Source of the DNA: Geomonas sp. RF6 | GTDB lineage: Bacteria > Desulfobacterota > Desulfuromonadia > Geobacterales > Geobacteraceae | DNA: 64,000 nt | NCBI RefSeq assembly: GCF_021044625.1 | Contig: NZ_CP087999.1 | Location: 4,857,001 to 4,921,000, forward strand | Reading direction: 5' to 3' | Part shown: positions 56,662 through 64,000 of the stretch, piece by piece | Layout of the letters: every line of letters starts with the position of its first letter | Position numbering within the stretch: position 1 is the first letter of the stretch | Position numbers and translations under genes: made by a program | Notes under the pieces: model-generated | What the model saw: the letters and a program-made list of their open reading frames with translations, nothing else | What the model was told of the DNA's origin: nothing | Databases searched by the model: none

Positions 56662-57500
56662 TGCTGAGCCAGGTGACTAAGGGACGAGTAAAAGGTGACG
56701 GCGCCGACGACGGTAACCACCACGGCGCTGGCGAGGGAAACCTTCTGCGCGTAGCGCTCCGTATCGACGAAACGGGCGGCGGCCTTCACGCTGTGCACCA
56801 TGACGAGACCGATGGCAACGAGCGAACAGGCGAGGCCGACGCTGAAGACGAGCACCAGCGCGAGCCCCTTTCCGAGGGTTCCGGCCGAGACGGCAGCAAG
56901 CAGGATAGCGAGAGCAGCAGGGCACGGCACGATGCCGCCGGAGATGCCGAGAAGAAGAAGGCCGATCGGGCTGGTCCCTTCCGCGGCAGGCGCGTGCGCA
57001 TGGGAGTGGCCATGGGAATGGTCACCGTCGCTGCCATGGGAATGTCCGTGGAAAAGCTTTCGCAGGAAACCGTGAGCGTGCCCGTGGTCATGCGTGTGCC
57101 CGTGGTCATGCGTGTGCCCGTGGTCATGCCCGTGACCGTGGGAGTGGTCGTGCGTGTGCCCATGGGAGTGGCCGTGCATCGCCCCCCAGCGGGACTTCAG
57201 CATCCATACCCCCATCCCGAGGATGAGGAGACTGGCGACGATGCCGAGGTAGCCGTGCACCTGCTGCTCACTGAAGTACTGCGCGGTAAATTTGGCGAGA
57301 AGGCCGAGAAGGATGATGCTGAAGCAGTGGGTGAAGGTGACGGTGAGGCCAAGAACGAGGGCATCGATACTGCGTCCCCGCGATCCGACGAGATAAGCTG
57401 CCACCACCGTCTTGCCGTGACCGGGCTCAAGGGAGTGGGCGACACCGAGAAAGAATGCCGCGATATAGATGCTGAACCAACCGATGCTAACGCTTTCCAT
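56658..57500 (-). CDS. NicO/HoxN-type nickel/cobalt transporter with His-rich loop
   Basis: 280 residues from ATG 57500 ([15 protein letters not shown]), preceded by GAAGGTG. Membrane protein with [19 protein letters not shown] and [13 protein letters not shown], then a very His-rich cytoplasmic or periplasmic loop of about 55 residues (repeated HDHGH and HGHSH), then [18 protein letters not shown]. This is the RcnA/NicO layout for Ni2+/Co2+ movement. It overlaps the ResB-like gene by 14 bases. Direction of transport cannot be told. Confidence 0.88.
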   Translation of the reverse strand: MESVSIGWFSIYIAAFFLGVAHSLEPGHGKTVVAAYLVGSRGRSIDALVLGLTVTFTHCFSIILLGLLAKFTAQYFSEQQVHGYLGIVASLLILGMGVWMLKSRWGAMHGHSHGHTHDHSHGHGHDHGHTHDHGHTHDHGHAHGFLRKLFHGHSHGSDGDHSHGHSHAHAPAAEGTSPIGLLLLGISGGIVPCPAALAILLAAVSAGTLGKGLALVLVFSVGLACSLVAIGLVMVHSVKAAARFVDTERYAQKVSLASAVVVTVVGAVTFYSSLSHLAQQ

Positions 57501-58407
57501 AACACCTTCGAACCAAAAGCAGCACTGCACCAACACCGAGCAGGGCAAGCCCCGCGAACACCAGCGGTTTTCCCGGATCGCGCACGATCTGGATCCCCGC
57601 GTAGATCCCTTCTTGATCCCTGTCGCTCTGCACGTGGAAGAACTGGAGCCCCTGCCACGAGAAGGGCGCATTTACCTCGCTCGTACCCTCGGCGAGGACC
57701 CGGCTCTCGCGCAGCAGGGCGAGGTCCACCCAGGTCCTTTTGAGCGCCGGAGTGCGGTAGGCGACCAAGCGGAAGCGGTACGGAAAGGAAGAGGCGATAG
57801 TCCCTTCATCTGCCGTATCGATCTTCCCGAGCTCTGTCCCCTTTTCTGCCACGCTCAGGGAGAGCCTTTTCCCCTGCAGATGGAGCTCGTTTGCCGTGAC
57901 GGTAAAACGGTCGAAGCGGAAGCTCTCGCCGGTGCGCACGGTGAAGAGGGCAACCTTCTCGCTCCCGCGCAGTACACCGACCTGAACCGGCACCGGATAA
58001 TATTCCGAATTAACCTTCCGCACGGCCAGATCAAAGCCGAGCGGCAGTTCCTTGTTCACGTCCCAGCGGTATGCAGCGCCGGTGCTGCGCCCTTCGTGGA
58101 CATTGACGGTGGAGACATATCCCCTGGCGGAGATCACCGCACCGGCGAGGACCAGGACGACTGCCGCGTGGATCACCAGGACCGGCAAAGGGAGGCGCCT
58201 CCCCTTCCCGACCGTGCAGACTGCCGTCGCCATCCCCAGTGCCCCGAGAAGAAGGAGAAAGGGTGGTGACGAGTAGATCGCGCGGCTCTCGCCGAAGGTG
58301 CCCGGAAGTGCCAGGAGGCTGAGCACGAGAAAGAGGATGATGGCGAACTCGGTGGAAGCGAGCCAGCGCACTCCCCTTTTCACGCCGCTGCCGGAGCCCT
58401 GCTGCAC
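57487..58407 (-). CDS. ResB-like cytochrome c biogenesis membrane protein
   Basis: 306 residues, starting with GTG two bases after the previous stop. Membrane segments near residues 20-40, 48-66, 73-96 and 280-300 enclose a soluble domain with [31 protein letters not shown] and a C-terminal [30 protein letters not shown], as in ResB/Ccs1. No CcsA is seen in the window, so it may have another job here, for instance in haem or redox maturation of the exported products. Confidence 0.78.
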   Translation of the reverse strand: MQQGSGSGVKRGVRWLASTEFAIILFLVLSLLALPGTFGESRAIYSSPPFLLLLGALGMATAVCTVGKGRRLPLPVLVIHAAVVLVLAGAVISARGYVSTVNVHEGRSTGAAYRWDVNKELPLGFDLAVRKVNSEYYPVPVQVGVLRGSEKVALFTVRTGESFRFDRFTVTANELHLQGKRLSLSVAEKGTELGKIDTADEGTIASSFPYRFRLVAYRTPALKRTWVDLALLRESRVLAEGTSEVNAPFSWQGLQFFHVQSDRDQEGIYAGIQIVRDPGKPLVFAGLALLGVGAVLLLVRRCYGKR

Positions 58408-58408
58408 C

Positions 58409-58957
58409 TTAGATCAGCTTGCGCGACTTGAGGAAGTCCTTTGCAGCCTTCTTCCCCTTCTCCGACTTCAGGAGCTTTGCGAAGCTGTCGTCGTTCACGA
58501 CGCCGGAGAGCTTGTTGAGAAGCTTCGGCAGAGCGGGGAGGTTCCCGATCGTCTCCTGCGAGATCACCGGTGCCGCGTACTGGCTCACCCCGAAAGGCTC
58601 GAGCCATATCAGATTGAGGGACTTGCGAAACTCTTTTTTCGCCGCCTCGTAGGCAACCTTGCCGCTACCCTCGCCACCCTTTTCCACCGCCTTCAGGCCG
58701 CGCTCGGGGGTCTCGACGATCACGCCGACCTCACCCTTCTTCACCGCGCTGTACAGCTCGCGGGACTCCTTGAAGGGCACCACTTTCACTGTCGTGCCGG
58801 TGCGCTCGTTCACCAGCACGGAAATCATCTCGGCAAAGAGCAGATCACCAGGAGAGTTGACGACCCCGACATACAGTGTCTTACCGACACAGGCACCGGC
58901 AATTTGCTGTAAGCCAAGAAGGGATACTATCAACAGCAGCAAAATGATCTTTTTCAA
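58409..58957 (-). CDS. Small periplasmic solute-binding protein (PhnD/OpuAC-like)
   Basis: About 182 residues. TTG 58957 has AAGAGGTGA at ideal spacing; a GTG nine bases earlier is the alternative. A signal peptide ends near IAGAC. The body TLYVGVVNSPGDLLFAEMISVLVNERTG and KVVPFKESRELYSAVKKGEVGVIVET resembles one lobe of a type II binding protein. It is shorter than transport receptors, so it may be a truncated or single-purpose binder. Confidence 0.72.
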   Translation of the reverse strand: MKKIILLLLIVSLLGLQQIAGACVGKTLYVGVVNSPGDLLFAEMISVLVNERTGTTVKVVPFKESRELYSAVKKGEVGVIVETPERGLKAVEKGGEGSGKVAYEAAKKEFRKSLNLIWLEPFGVSQYAAPVISQETIGNLPALPKLLNKLSGVVNDDSFAKLLKSEKGKKAAKDFLKSRKLI

Positions 58958-58995
58958 CGCCTTCACCTCTTAATTGGATTCTATTTATACAACAC

Positions 58996-59724
58996 TCAAT
59001 CAAGGCTCTTACTGTTATCTTTTGGCTCTTCCAAGGATGCGATACTATAGTTTAGTTGAAGATCATTAGCAATAACAATCTGTTCGGACGTCACGTTGAA
59101 CGTGGTGCAAGAGGCCTCGTCGGGGGGGAAGGCAGTCGCTCCACCAATGCAGTATCTTCCGGGCGGAAGGTAGATGCTGTATCGCCCCTCCCGGTCGGAG
59201 AGGGTCGAAAAGTAGTCGGGGATCGCGCCAGTCGTTCCCTCTCTGCGAGCGAAGGCGTAGGCGCCGACGACAGGCTTCCCCTCCTTGCCGAGGAGGCGTC
59301 CCGCGACCTCGCGGCAGCCGTCGTCTTCCTCTTTTTTCAGCCGTGCCGCCTCCCTCACGTTGAGGACGCTGAAGTCTACGGAGGACTCTGCGCCGGCGTC
59401 GACATCGGTCTCGCGCGCCTCCCCGGAATGCTTTCCGCCGAAGGCGAGCGGGCCGAACCTTTCCCCCGTCCGCAGGCGCGCCACGAGCCAGTATTTGCCG
59501 GAGGGAAGGACGAGGCGGTAGATGCCGGCCCCATCGGCGGGCGCAGAGATGAAATCCGCCGGTCTGCGCGTGGCGGCGGAGTCGTAGGCGAAGACCTCGG
59601 CCCCCGGGACGGGGTGGCCGCCTCCGTCGAGGATGTGGCCGGTGAGGATCCCCTCTGCGCCTGCGATGGACGGTGCGGGAAAGGAGACAATGGACGCAAC
59701 GACAAGAAGTAAAAGCAGGAGCAA
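58996..59724 (-). CDS. Exported carboxypeptidase-regulatory-like protein
   Basis: About 242 residues if started at TTG 59724; the start is uncertain. A hydrophobic signal (LLLLLLLVVASIVSFPAPSIAGAEG) precedes two beta-sandwich regulatory-like domains: LTGHILDGGGHPVPGAEVFAYD ... IYRLVLPSGKYWLVA and VAGRLLGKEGKPVVGAYAFARR ... YSIYLPPGRYCIGG. Upstream the frame stays open through an S element and a DUF559 remnant up to 60030, so an insertion has probably replaced the original 5' end. It lacks the usual N-terminal lysines. Confidence 0.65.
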   Translation of the reverse strand: MLLLLLLVVASIVSFPAPSIAGAEGILTGHILDGGGHPVPGAEVFAYDSAATRRPADFISAPADGAGIYRLVLPSGKYWLVARLRTGERFGPLAFGGKHSGEARETDVDAGAESSVDFSVLNVREAARLKKEEDDGCREVAGRLLGKEGKPVVGAYAFARREGTTGAIPDYFSTLSDREGRYSIYLPPGRYCIGGATAFPPDEASCTTFNVTSEQIVIANDLQLNYSIASLEEPKDNSKSLD

Positions 59725-59764
59725 AGATCCCGGAATGCCGGCTGTGCCAAAGGAGCAGCCACTA

Positions 59765-59803
59765 CGTCCCCCCCTTTGCGAAGGGGGGACAGGGGGGATT
59801 TGC
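59765..59803 (-). repeat. S element, reverse orientation
   Basis: CCCCCCTTTGCGAAGGGGGG hairpin followed by ACAGGGGGGATTTG. With 59917-59953 it brackets a DUF559 remnant. Confidence 0.85.
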
Positions 59804-59817
59804 TTTTTCGTGGCACT

Positions 59818-59913
59818 CCGTGAATGAGACCACAACAGTTGCTCGGCATCTGTCACAGGCTTTTGGAGTTGGCGGGATCGTGCCTTTGTCTGGTGGTCGT
59901 ATGACAAAGGAAA
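59818..59913 (-). pseudogene. DUF559 endonuclease N-terminal remnant
   Basis: Translation gives FPLSYDHQTKARSRQL followed by VTDAEQLLWSHSR, closely matching the N-terminal block of DUF559 proteins (compare MTDAERAVWRILRDR at 8416-8793). The PD-ExD catalytic part is absent, so only about 32 codons remain. It is framed by inverted S elements. Confidence 0.72.
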
Positions 59914-59916
59914 GAC

Positions 59917-59953
59917 AAATCCCCCCTGTCCCCCCTTCGCAAAGGGGGGAACG
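59917..59953 (+). repeat. S element, forward orientation
   Basis: AAATCCCCCCTGTCC then the CCCCCCTT/AAGGGGGG hairpin and AACG; the tail CGGGTTCTCGTGCAG is shared with the copy at 18466. Confidence 0.85.
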
Positions 59954-60026
59954 CGGGTTCTCGTGCAGCGCTTCGTGGAAATGTACTTCAGGTTCCCCTG
60001 ACTTTCCCGATACTGGCACCTCGACA

Positions 60027-62534
60027 TCATTTCTCTGCCCCCGCCCTCAATTTCGGCGCGCTGCTACCTACGCCGGAGAGCGCCTGTGAGACCACAGGCT
60101 GGTAGCGCACCGTGCCGATACCTGGCTCACGCCCTGCATCATAGATCGATTCCGCCGGCTCAGCACTCCCCCACCAGTTTCCCGGCGCGGCCACATCCTC
60201 GTTATTGAAGTCGCCCAGCCGCATATTGTAGTCTGCGTTGCCGGAGAGGTTGTTCCCTTCCACCTGCAGCCCGCTCCCTTTTTCCCGTACGAAGATCCCC
60301 ACACCGTTTCCGGTGAAAACATTCCCGCTTATGACCGCGTTGCCGCGAAACGAGCGCACCCCGATCCCGTTTTCGGTGAAGACCGAGCCGCTGATGGTGA
60401 CCGGGCCGCTTCGAAACCTCATCCCGCCGTCGTTGCCGTGAAAGAGCGAGTCCTTTATCGAGAGCTTCGTGAAATGGCTGTGGACCCCCCACCCCGCGTA
60501 TTCGAAGACGCAGCCGGTGAAAGAGCTGCCATCGGCGTGCTCAAGCAGGATCTCGTCCCATGCGCCCCCCTCCTTGCGCCCGGCGGAGGTGAAGAGGACG
60601 GGGGTGGCGGCGTCTCCTGCTGCAACGATCCTGCCGGTGACGGAGAGCCCCCCCCCTGCGCCAAAGCCGACGGTCGTGCCGCGGGTGACGGTGAGGCTCG
60701 AGCCTGTCGGAACTGCGACCTTTCCCGCGACCGACAGCGTGCCGCGCCACGTCGTCTCGCGCGGCACGAAGGAGAGCGGCCAGGGGAAAAGCAGCGGTTG
60801 GGAAGCGGGAGCGGAGGCCAGTACCGTCCCGGCGGAGGCGGGTGCTGTGCAGATGGAGCTTCGCGCGTCGCTCCCCCCCCACCAGTTGCGCGGCGCCGCC
60901 ACCTCACCCTTCCCTTCCGGATCGATGGCGCACAACCCGTTCGCCGCGAAGTTGTTCCCCTCGATCGTCCCGCTAAAGGACTGGATGCCGATGCCTCGCT
61001 CGCCGTTGTCGCTCACCAGGTTCCCGCTGATCGCGCCGCGCACTTCGTTCAAATTCACCCCGTTGATCCCGTTGCCGGAGATGAAGTTGCCGCTTATGAG
61101 GAGGTTGTCGCCGTTTTTAATCGATGCGCCTATCTCCAGGTTGTTGCTGATCGCATTGCGCTCGAAGCTCGGAAAGGACGCGTCCTGCACCAGAATCCCG
61201 AAGCGGTTCTCCTCCACCAGGTTCTCCTCGAAGACCGTCGCCCCCTCCCTGATCCTGATCCCTTCCCTCACGTTGCGCATGATCCTGTTGCCGCGCGCCT
61301 TCAGCCGGACCCGCAGGAAGTTCGCCCCCTGCTGGTTTTCGCTCACGCTGTTTTCGTCGAAGGAGAGGTCCGAGTCCCTCCCCTGCACCGCGCTCTTGTT
61401 GCCGAAAAAGCGGTTGCCGCGCACGATGACGGTCGCCTCCTGGAACTGCACCGCGCGATAGCAGTTGCTGATCTCGGAGTCGGTGAGGGCGACCCTGGAG
61501 AAGTGAAAATGCAGCCCGCGATAGGCGTCCTCGATGATGCAGTGCTCGAAGAGGTTCCAGGGGCCGGCGCTGTTCATGATGTTGATGGAGTCCCAGGAGC
61601 CGCGCCGGGAGCGGTCTGCGCCGCGAAAGAGGATCGGGGAGGCGGCGCTCCCCTTTGCCACGACGATCCCCTGCACGAGGAGGCCGTTCTCGCCGATGCC
61701 GTCACCGTTGGTATCGCGGAAGGTGAACTCGACCGTCGTCCCCGGAAGGATCACCAGCCTGCTACCCTGTGGCACCCGTAGCGTCCCGTCCACCCGGACC
61801 ATCCCGCGCCACACCGTCTCCCCCGCCAGAACCTCGTCGTGGTAGACCCGGACGTCGGCGCTCTCCTTCCGGGGCTGGCGCTGGGGTGGATTCTTCACGG
61901 CAGTAACTGCTCCTCCCCTTTCCGCAGCACTGAATTCGTCCTTTTTCCTGTTGCCGCGAAGCTCCACCAATCCCTTCGGACGGGGAGCGCCGGAAAGAAG
62001 GAGAAGGCCATAGTCGTTCCCGATCGCGCTGTTCCGTGCGCCGCTGGCAGTACTCTCCCGCCCCTGCAGCACGATGCCGTACCGGTTTCCGGTAACGGTG
62101 GAACCGTCGATACGGAGGCGGCCGCGCAGGAGGTAGACGCCGCTTTCGGCGGACTCGATGCGGCAAGCAGCAAGCCGGCTCTCGCCGCCGTCGACAATGA
62201 TGCCGGCCCAGGCGCTCTCCTTCCTCTCCCCCCCCGCCTGGAAGAGGATGGGGTGTCGCTCGTCCCCCTCGGCGCGCAGCACGCCGCGCACGGTGATCTC
62301 GGTCAGGGGTGAGAGGTACTCCGGGTCGGTCTTGGAGCTTTCCGCAGCGCCCACTTTCACCGTGGTCCCCGGCGCGATGGTGAGGGTAACGCCATCGGGG
62401 ACGAGGATGTCTTCCTCGACGATCACTTCACCTTTCCAGGTGGTGTCGGAGGTGAGAACGCGGGCGTGCGCCGTCAGCGGGATGAGTTGCAGCAGAAGGG
62501 AAACGGCGATAAAAACGAGGAGACGTGCAGCCAT
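60027..62534 (-). CDS. Large exported right-handed beta-helix protein with three modules
   Basis: 835 residues with a signal peptide (LLVFIAVSLLLQLIPLTAHA). Three modules each begin with a T-x-W-x-G strand and a VxxGxxLTIxPGTTV line: TTWKGEVIVEEDILVPDG, TVWRGMVRVDGTLRVPQG and TTWRGTLSVAGKVAVPTG. Modules end in the NosD-like marks APRNWWGGSD and APGNWWGSAE. Long runs of GNxxxxNxxGI repeats lie between. Probably a surface or periplasmic scaffold or polysaccharide-active protein; catalytic residues cannot be assigned. It lies just past the terminator of the short peptide. Confidence 0.87.
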   Translation of the reverse strand: MAARLLVFIAVSLLLQLIPLTAHARVLTSDTTWKGEVIVEEDILVPDGVTLTIAPGTTVKVGAAESSKTDPEYLSPLTEITVRGVLRAEGDERHPILFQAGGERKESAWAGIIVDGGESRLAACRIESAESGVYLLRGRLRIDGSTVTGNRYGIVLQGRESTASGARNSAIGNDYGLLLLSGAPRPKGLVELRGNRKKDEFSAAERGGAVTAVKNPPQRQPRKESADVRVYHDEVLAGETVWRGMVRVDGTLRVPQGSRLVILPGTTVEFTFRDTNGDGIGENGLLVQGIVVAKGSAASPILFRGADRSRRGSWDSINIMNSAGPWNLFEHCIIEDAYRGLHFHFSRVALTDSEISNCYRAVQFQEATVIVRGNRFFGNKSAVQGRDSDLSFDENSVSENQQGANFLRVRLKARGNRIMRNVREGIRIREGATVFEENLVEENRFGILVQDASFPSFERNAISNNLEIGASIKNGDNLLISGNFISGNGINGVNLNEVRGAISGNLVSDNGERGIGIQSFSGTIEGNNFAANGLCAIDPEGKGEVAAPRNWWGGSDARSSICTAPASAGTVLASAPASQPLLFPWPLSFVPRETTWRGTLSVAGKVAVPTGSSLTVTRGTTVGFGAGGGLSVTGRIVAAGDAATPVLFTSAGRKEGGAWDEILLEHADGSSFTGCVFEYAGWGVHSHFTKLSIKDSLFHGNDGGMRFRSGPVTISGSVFTENGIGVRSFRGNAVISGNVFTGNGVGIFVREKGSGLQVEGNNLSGNADYNMRLGDFNNEDVAAPGNWWGSAEPAESIYDAGREPGIGTVRYQPVVSQALSGVGSSAPKLRAGAEK

Positions 62535-62581
62535 TGATAGGAAGCCCTGGTGAAAACTGAACCGTACGGATGAGAAGCGCG

Positions 62582-62620
62582 AAAAAAAGAGGCGCCAGCA
62601 TACAATGCCGGCGCCTCTTT
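62582..62620 (-). terminator. Terminator directly after the 20-residue peptide gene
   Basis: Minus strand AAAGAGGCGCC pairs with GGCGCCTCTTT, extended by two further pairs, and is followed by seven T residues. It begins 17 bases after the peptide stop codon. Confidence 0.93.
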
Positions 62621-62637
62621 CGCCACTTATTCCTGCA

Positions 62638-62700
62638 CTAGCAGGGATGTACCACAGAAGCGCCCACGATTCTCGGACGGACGTATTTTTTCTTTTTCAT
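62638..62700 (-). CDS. 20-residue Cys-terminated peptide, candidate radical SAM substrate
   Basis: Minus-strand frame MKKKKYVRPRIVGASVVHPC followed by TAG. GGGAGGTGA, an almost complete complement of the 16S anti-Shine-Dalgarno, lies five bases before the ATG and is formed by the last two codons and stop of the upstream gene, so translation is coupled. A strong terminator follows at once. Four lysines, a Tyr-x-x-Pro segment and a His-Pro-Cys end resemble a minimal leader plus core. It lies in the same-strand cluster as PqqD, radical SAM/SPASM and SPASM-partner genes about 7.5 kb downstream. That it is their substrate is an inference. Confidence 0.75.
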   Translation of the reverse strand: MKKKKYVRPRIVGASVVHPC

Positions 62701-62705
62701 GCTTA

Positions 62706-63590
62706 TCACCTCCCTTTCGTTTCGTTGTTGATGCCTTCAGCCTGCGGCGTTACCGCCCTAGCGGATCCCGGTCCCCTGCCGGCAAATCTTTTCGCCTTCA
62801 CCACCACACCCTTCACCAGTTCACCCTTCTTCACGGTGACCGCCTGGCTCTCCTTCTGCCCGATATTTCCCACGACTTCGCCGGCAACCGGTGCGGAGCC
62901 GCCATAGACGCTGCGGACCTTCAGGTAGTAGGTCCCCCCTTCACCGACCCGCAAGAGGAACCGGCCGTTGGGGCTCGAAGGGTACGAGGTGTACAACGGC
63001 CTGCCCACGGTCTCGGCACTGCGGTAGGCAAATACCAGCGCGTCGCGCACCGGCTTCCCCTCTTCCGACACGACCGTTCCCTCCACTGCGGTGATCCCTT
63101 TGCGATAGCCGGTCCCGCCGCTCTTGAATGGCTGCGCGCCGGAGAGGGAGCCAAGATCCATGTCTCCCGGCACCTTCACCTGGTAGCGCACCGGGTCACC
63201 CTTTTCGTCCACGCTGGTGAAGTAGTAGTCACCTTCCTGCGGCGGACCGACGAGGCGTCCCGAAAGCCTCTTCACCGCCCCGAGGTAGTAGCTCCCCTCC
63301 GGAAGCTTGAGGGAGAAGCGACCCGCCTCGTCGAGCTGCTTCATGAAATCCGGGACGCGCCAGTACCTGTCGTGGGCCGGTGCCGGACCGGTCGCCGCGT
63401 TGAAGAAGTACACCACTCCTCCGTCGAGGGGCGTTTGACCGTCGATAAGGATGCGGCCGGTCACGGTGCTCCCCTTCATCTCGGCAGGCTGCACCGGACG
63501 CTGGGGCGCCGACGGCGGCGTGATCGCAACTGCCGCCACAGGGGCTGCGAGGATAAGGAGCGCTGGAAGAATCTTTTTCAGGTAGTTCAT
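62706..63590 (-). CDS. Exported carboxypeptidase-regulatory-like protein
   Basis: 294 residues. Signal peptide (KKILPALLILAAPVAAVAI). Two to three regulatory-like beta-sandwich domains: VTGRILIDGQTPLDGGVVYFF ... FSLKLPEGSYYLGAV and VEGTVVSEEGKPVRDALVFAYR ... FLLRVGEGGTYYLKV, the second close to domains in the protein at 58996. GGAGAGGG precedes the ATG. Its last codons double as the ribosome-binding site of the 20-residue peptide. Confidence 0.85.
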   Translation of the reverse strand: MNYLKKILPALLILAAPVAAVAITPPSAPQRPVQPAEMKGSTVTGRILIDGQTPLDGGVVYFFNAATGPAPAHDRYWRVPDFMKQLDEAGRFSLKLPEGSYYLGAVKRLSGRLVGPPQEGDYYFTSVDEKGDPVRYQVKVPGDMDLGSLSGAQPFKSGGTGYRKGITAVEGTVVSEEGKPVRDALVFAYRSAETVGRPLYTSYPSSPNGRFLLRVGEGGTYYLKVRSVYGGSAPVAGEVVGNIGQKESQAVTVKKGELVKGVVVKAKRFAGRGPGSARAVTPQAEGINNETKGR

Positions 63591-63627
63591 CGACCCTCTC
63601 CGGTTTTGCTTCTGAAAGCCTCTACCA

Positions 63628-63650
63628 GACGCTGCCGCTACGGCAGCGTC
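63628..63650 (-). other. Hairpin around the stop codon of the ASPIC/UnbV-type gene
   Basis: GACGCTGCCG and CGGCAGCGTC pair perfectly over the three-base loop CTA, which is the complement of the TAG stop of the upstream gene. No T-run; possibly slows ribosomes or protects mRNA ends. Confidence 0.5.
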
Positions 63651-64000
63651 CGTGTGTTGTACTCCTCGCGGTACAGCTGGTGCTCCTCGTCGGCCGGATA
63701 CTGCTCCACCGATTCGTTGTACGGGAAGTTGGTCATGGAGTTGAACGGCAGCGGCTCCACCGTTTTGGGAATCACGCTGTTCGGCTTGAAGTCCTTGTAG
63801 AAGCCGTGGCTGTAGATCAGGAAGCGACGGTCCGCGTCCTCCGGCTGGGGTATCGGTGCCCCGAACTTCAGCCGAACCTCGTCCCCGCCGCTGTAGATCA
63901 CGAACTTGTCGTCGGCAGCGGAAAGGAGGGGGAGCACGTCGCCGTACCGCGTGTTGTTACCCGGCATGTAGTTGTACGTTCCACCGGACTGGACGCCGTA
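63638..64000 (-). CDS. C-terminal end of an ASPIC/UnbV (CRTAC1-type) exported protein, cut by window edge
   Basis: About 120 codons, open to the right edge. YNYMPGNNTRYGDVLPLL, ADDKFVIYSGGDEVRLKF, RRFLIYSHGFYKDFKPN and VIPKTVEPLPFNSMTNFPY, with an end EYNTRTLP, match the conserved tail I know from FG-GAP/ASPIC-UnbV proteins, large secreted beta-propellers. It is first in the visible order of the cluster and precedes the regulatory-like protein by 47 bases. Confidence 0.7.
   Translation of the reverse strand, partial: YGVQSGGTYNYMPGNNTRYGDVLPLLSAADDKFVIYSGGDEVRLKFGAPIPQPEDADRRFLIYSHGFYKDFKPNSVIPKTVEPLPFNSMTNFPYNESVEQYPADEEHQLYREEYNTRTLP

Overview
The window looks like the chromosome of a high-GC, anaerobic, metal- or sediment-type deltaproteobacterium of the Geobacter/Geomonas group. 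Grounds are a fused nifEN, an ANTAR-type RNA motif in front of nifH, a fused LutB-LutA lactate oxidase, a five-haem NrfA, a fused G-protein/B12 mutase, and a radical SAM/SPASM/PqqD set of the kind I associate with the name GeoRSP. The genus is an inference; no marker gene such as 16S rRNA is present.

Layout. 1-5109 (minus): core metabolism, with mdh (cut by the left edge), icd behind a perfect palindromic operator, a LysM lipoprotein and aspS. 5645-18080: a lactate region, with a FadR/LldR-type regulator, glcF, a small DUF559 endonuclease cassette, sucDC, glcD and the permease lctP on minus, and a divergent lutC / lutB-lutA pair on plus, with two LldR-like operators between the divergent halves. 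18563-32391: nitrogen fixation, with a GNAT protein and nifB, draG (plus) facing draT (minus), and nifV-nifH-nifD-nifK-nifEN-nifX-fdx-nifX2 on minus. Sigma-54 promoters precede nifV, nifH and nifB. The nifH leader carries two AnnGnn hexaloops and a terminator that excludes the second one, as expected for ANTAR antitermination.

32781-50101: single genes and short operons, including a FemAB-like transferase, a methyltransferase with a DUF1499 protein, nrfA, DUF72, a ferritin-like protein, an M23 peptidase, an HD protein, rtcA with endonuclease V, cobO with a fused acyl-CoA mutase, and mntH-uspA.

50288-64000: one long minus-strand cluster. In order of transcription it holds the end of an ASPIC/UnbV-type protein, a carboxypeptidase-regulatory-like protein, a 20-residue peptide gene (62638-62700) with a near-perfect Shine-Dalgarno and its own terminator, a three-module beta-helix protein, a second regulatory-like protein, a solute-binding protein, a ResB-like protein, a His-rich NicO transporter, a TPR protein, a NosD-like protein, a PqqD-like chaperone, a radical SAM/SPASM enzyme, a partner that keeps SPASM but has lost the radical SAM cysteines, a PhnD-like lipoprotein, a TPR protein and a YedE-type transporter. 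Many of these genes overlap by 1-14 bases. I read this as a peptide-modification system tied to exported proteins; the 20-residue peptide is the best candidate substrate.

Intergenic space is full of palindromic repeats. Two related G-rich families (called R and S here) flank an intact DUF559 endonuclease gene and a DUF559 remnant respectively. A third family is built on GTAGGCC inverted halves. There is also a MITE-like insertion and a set of orphan repeats resembling those near REP-associated transposases.
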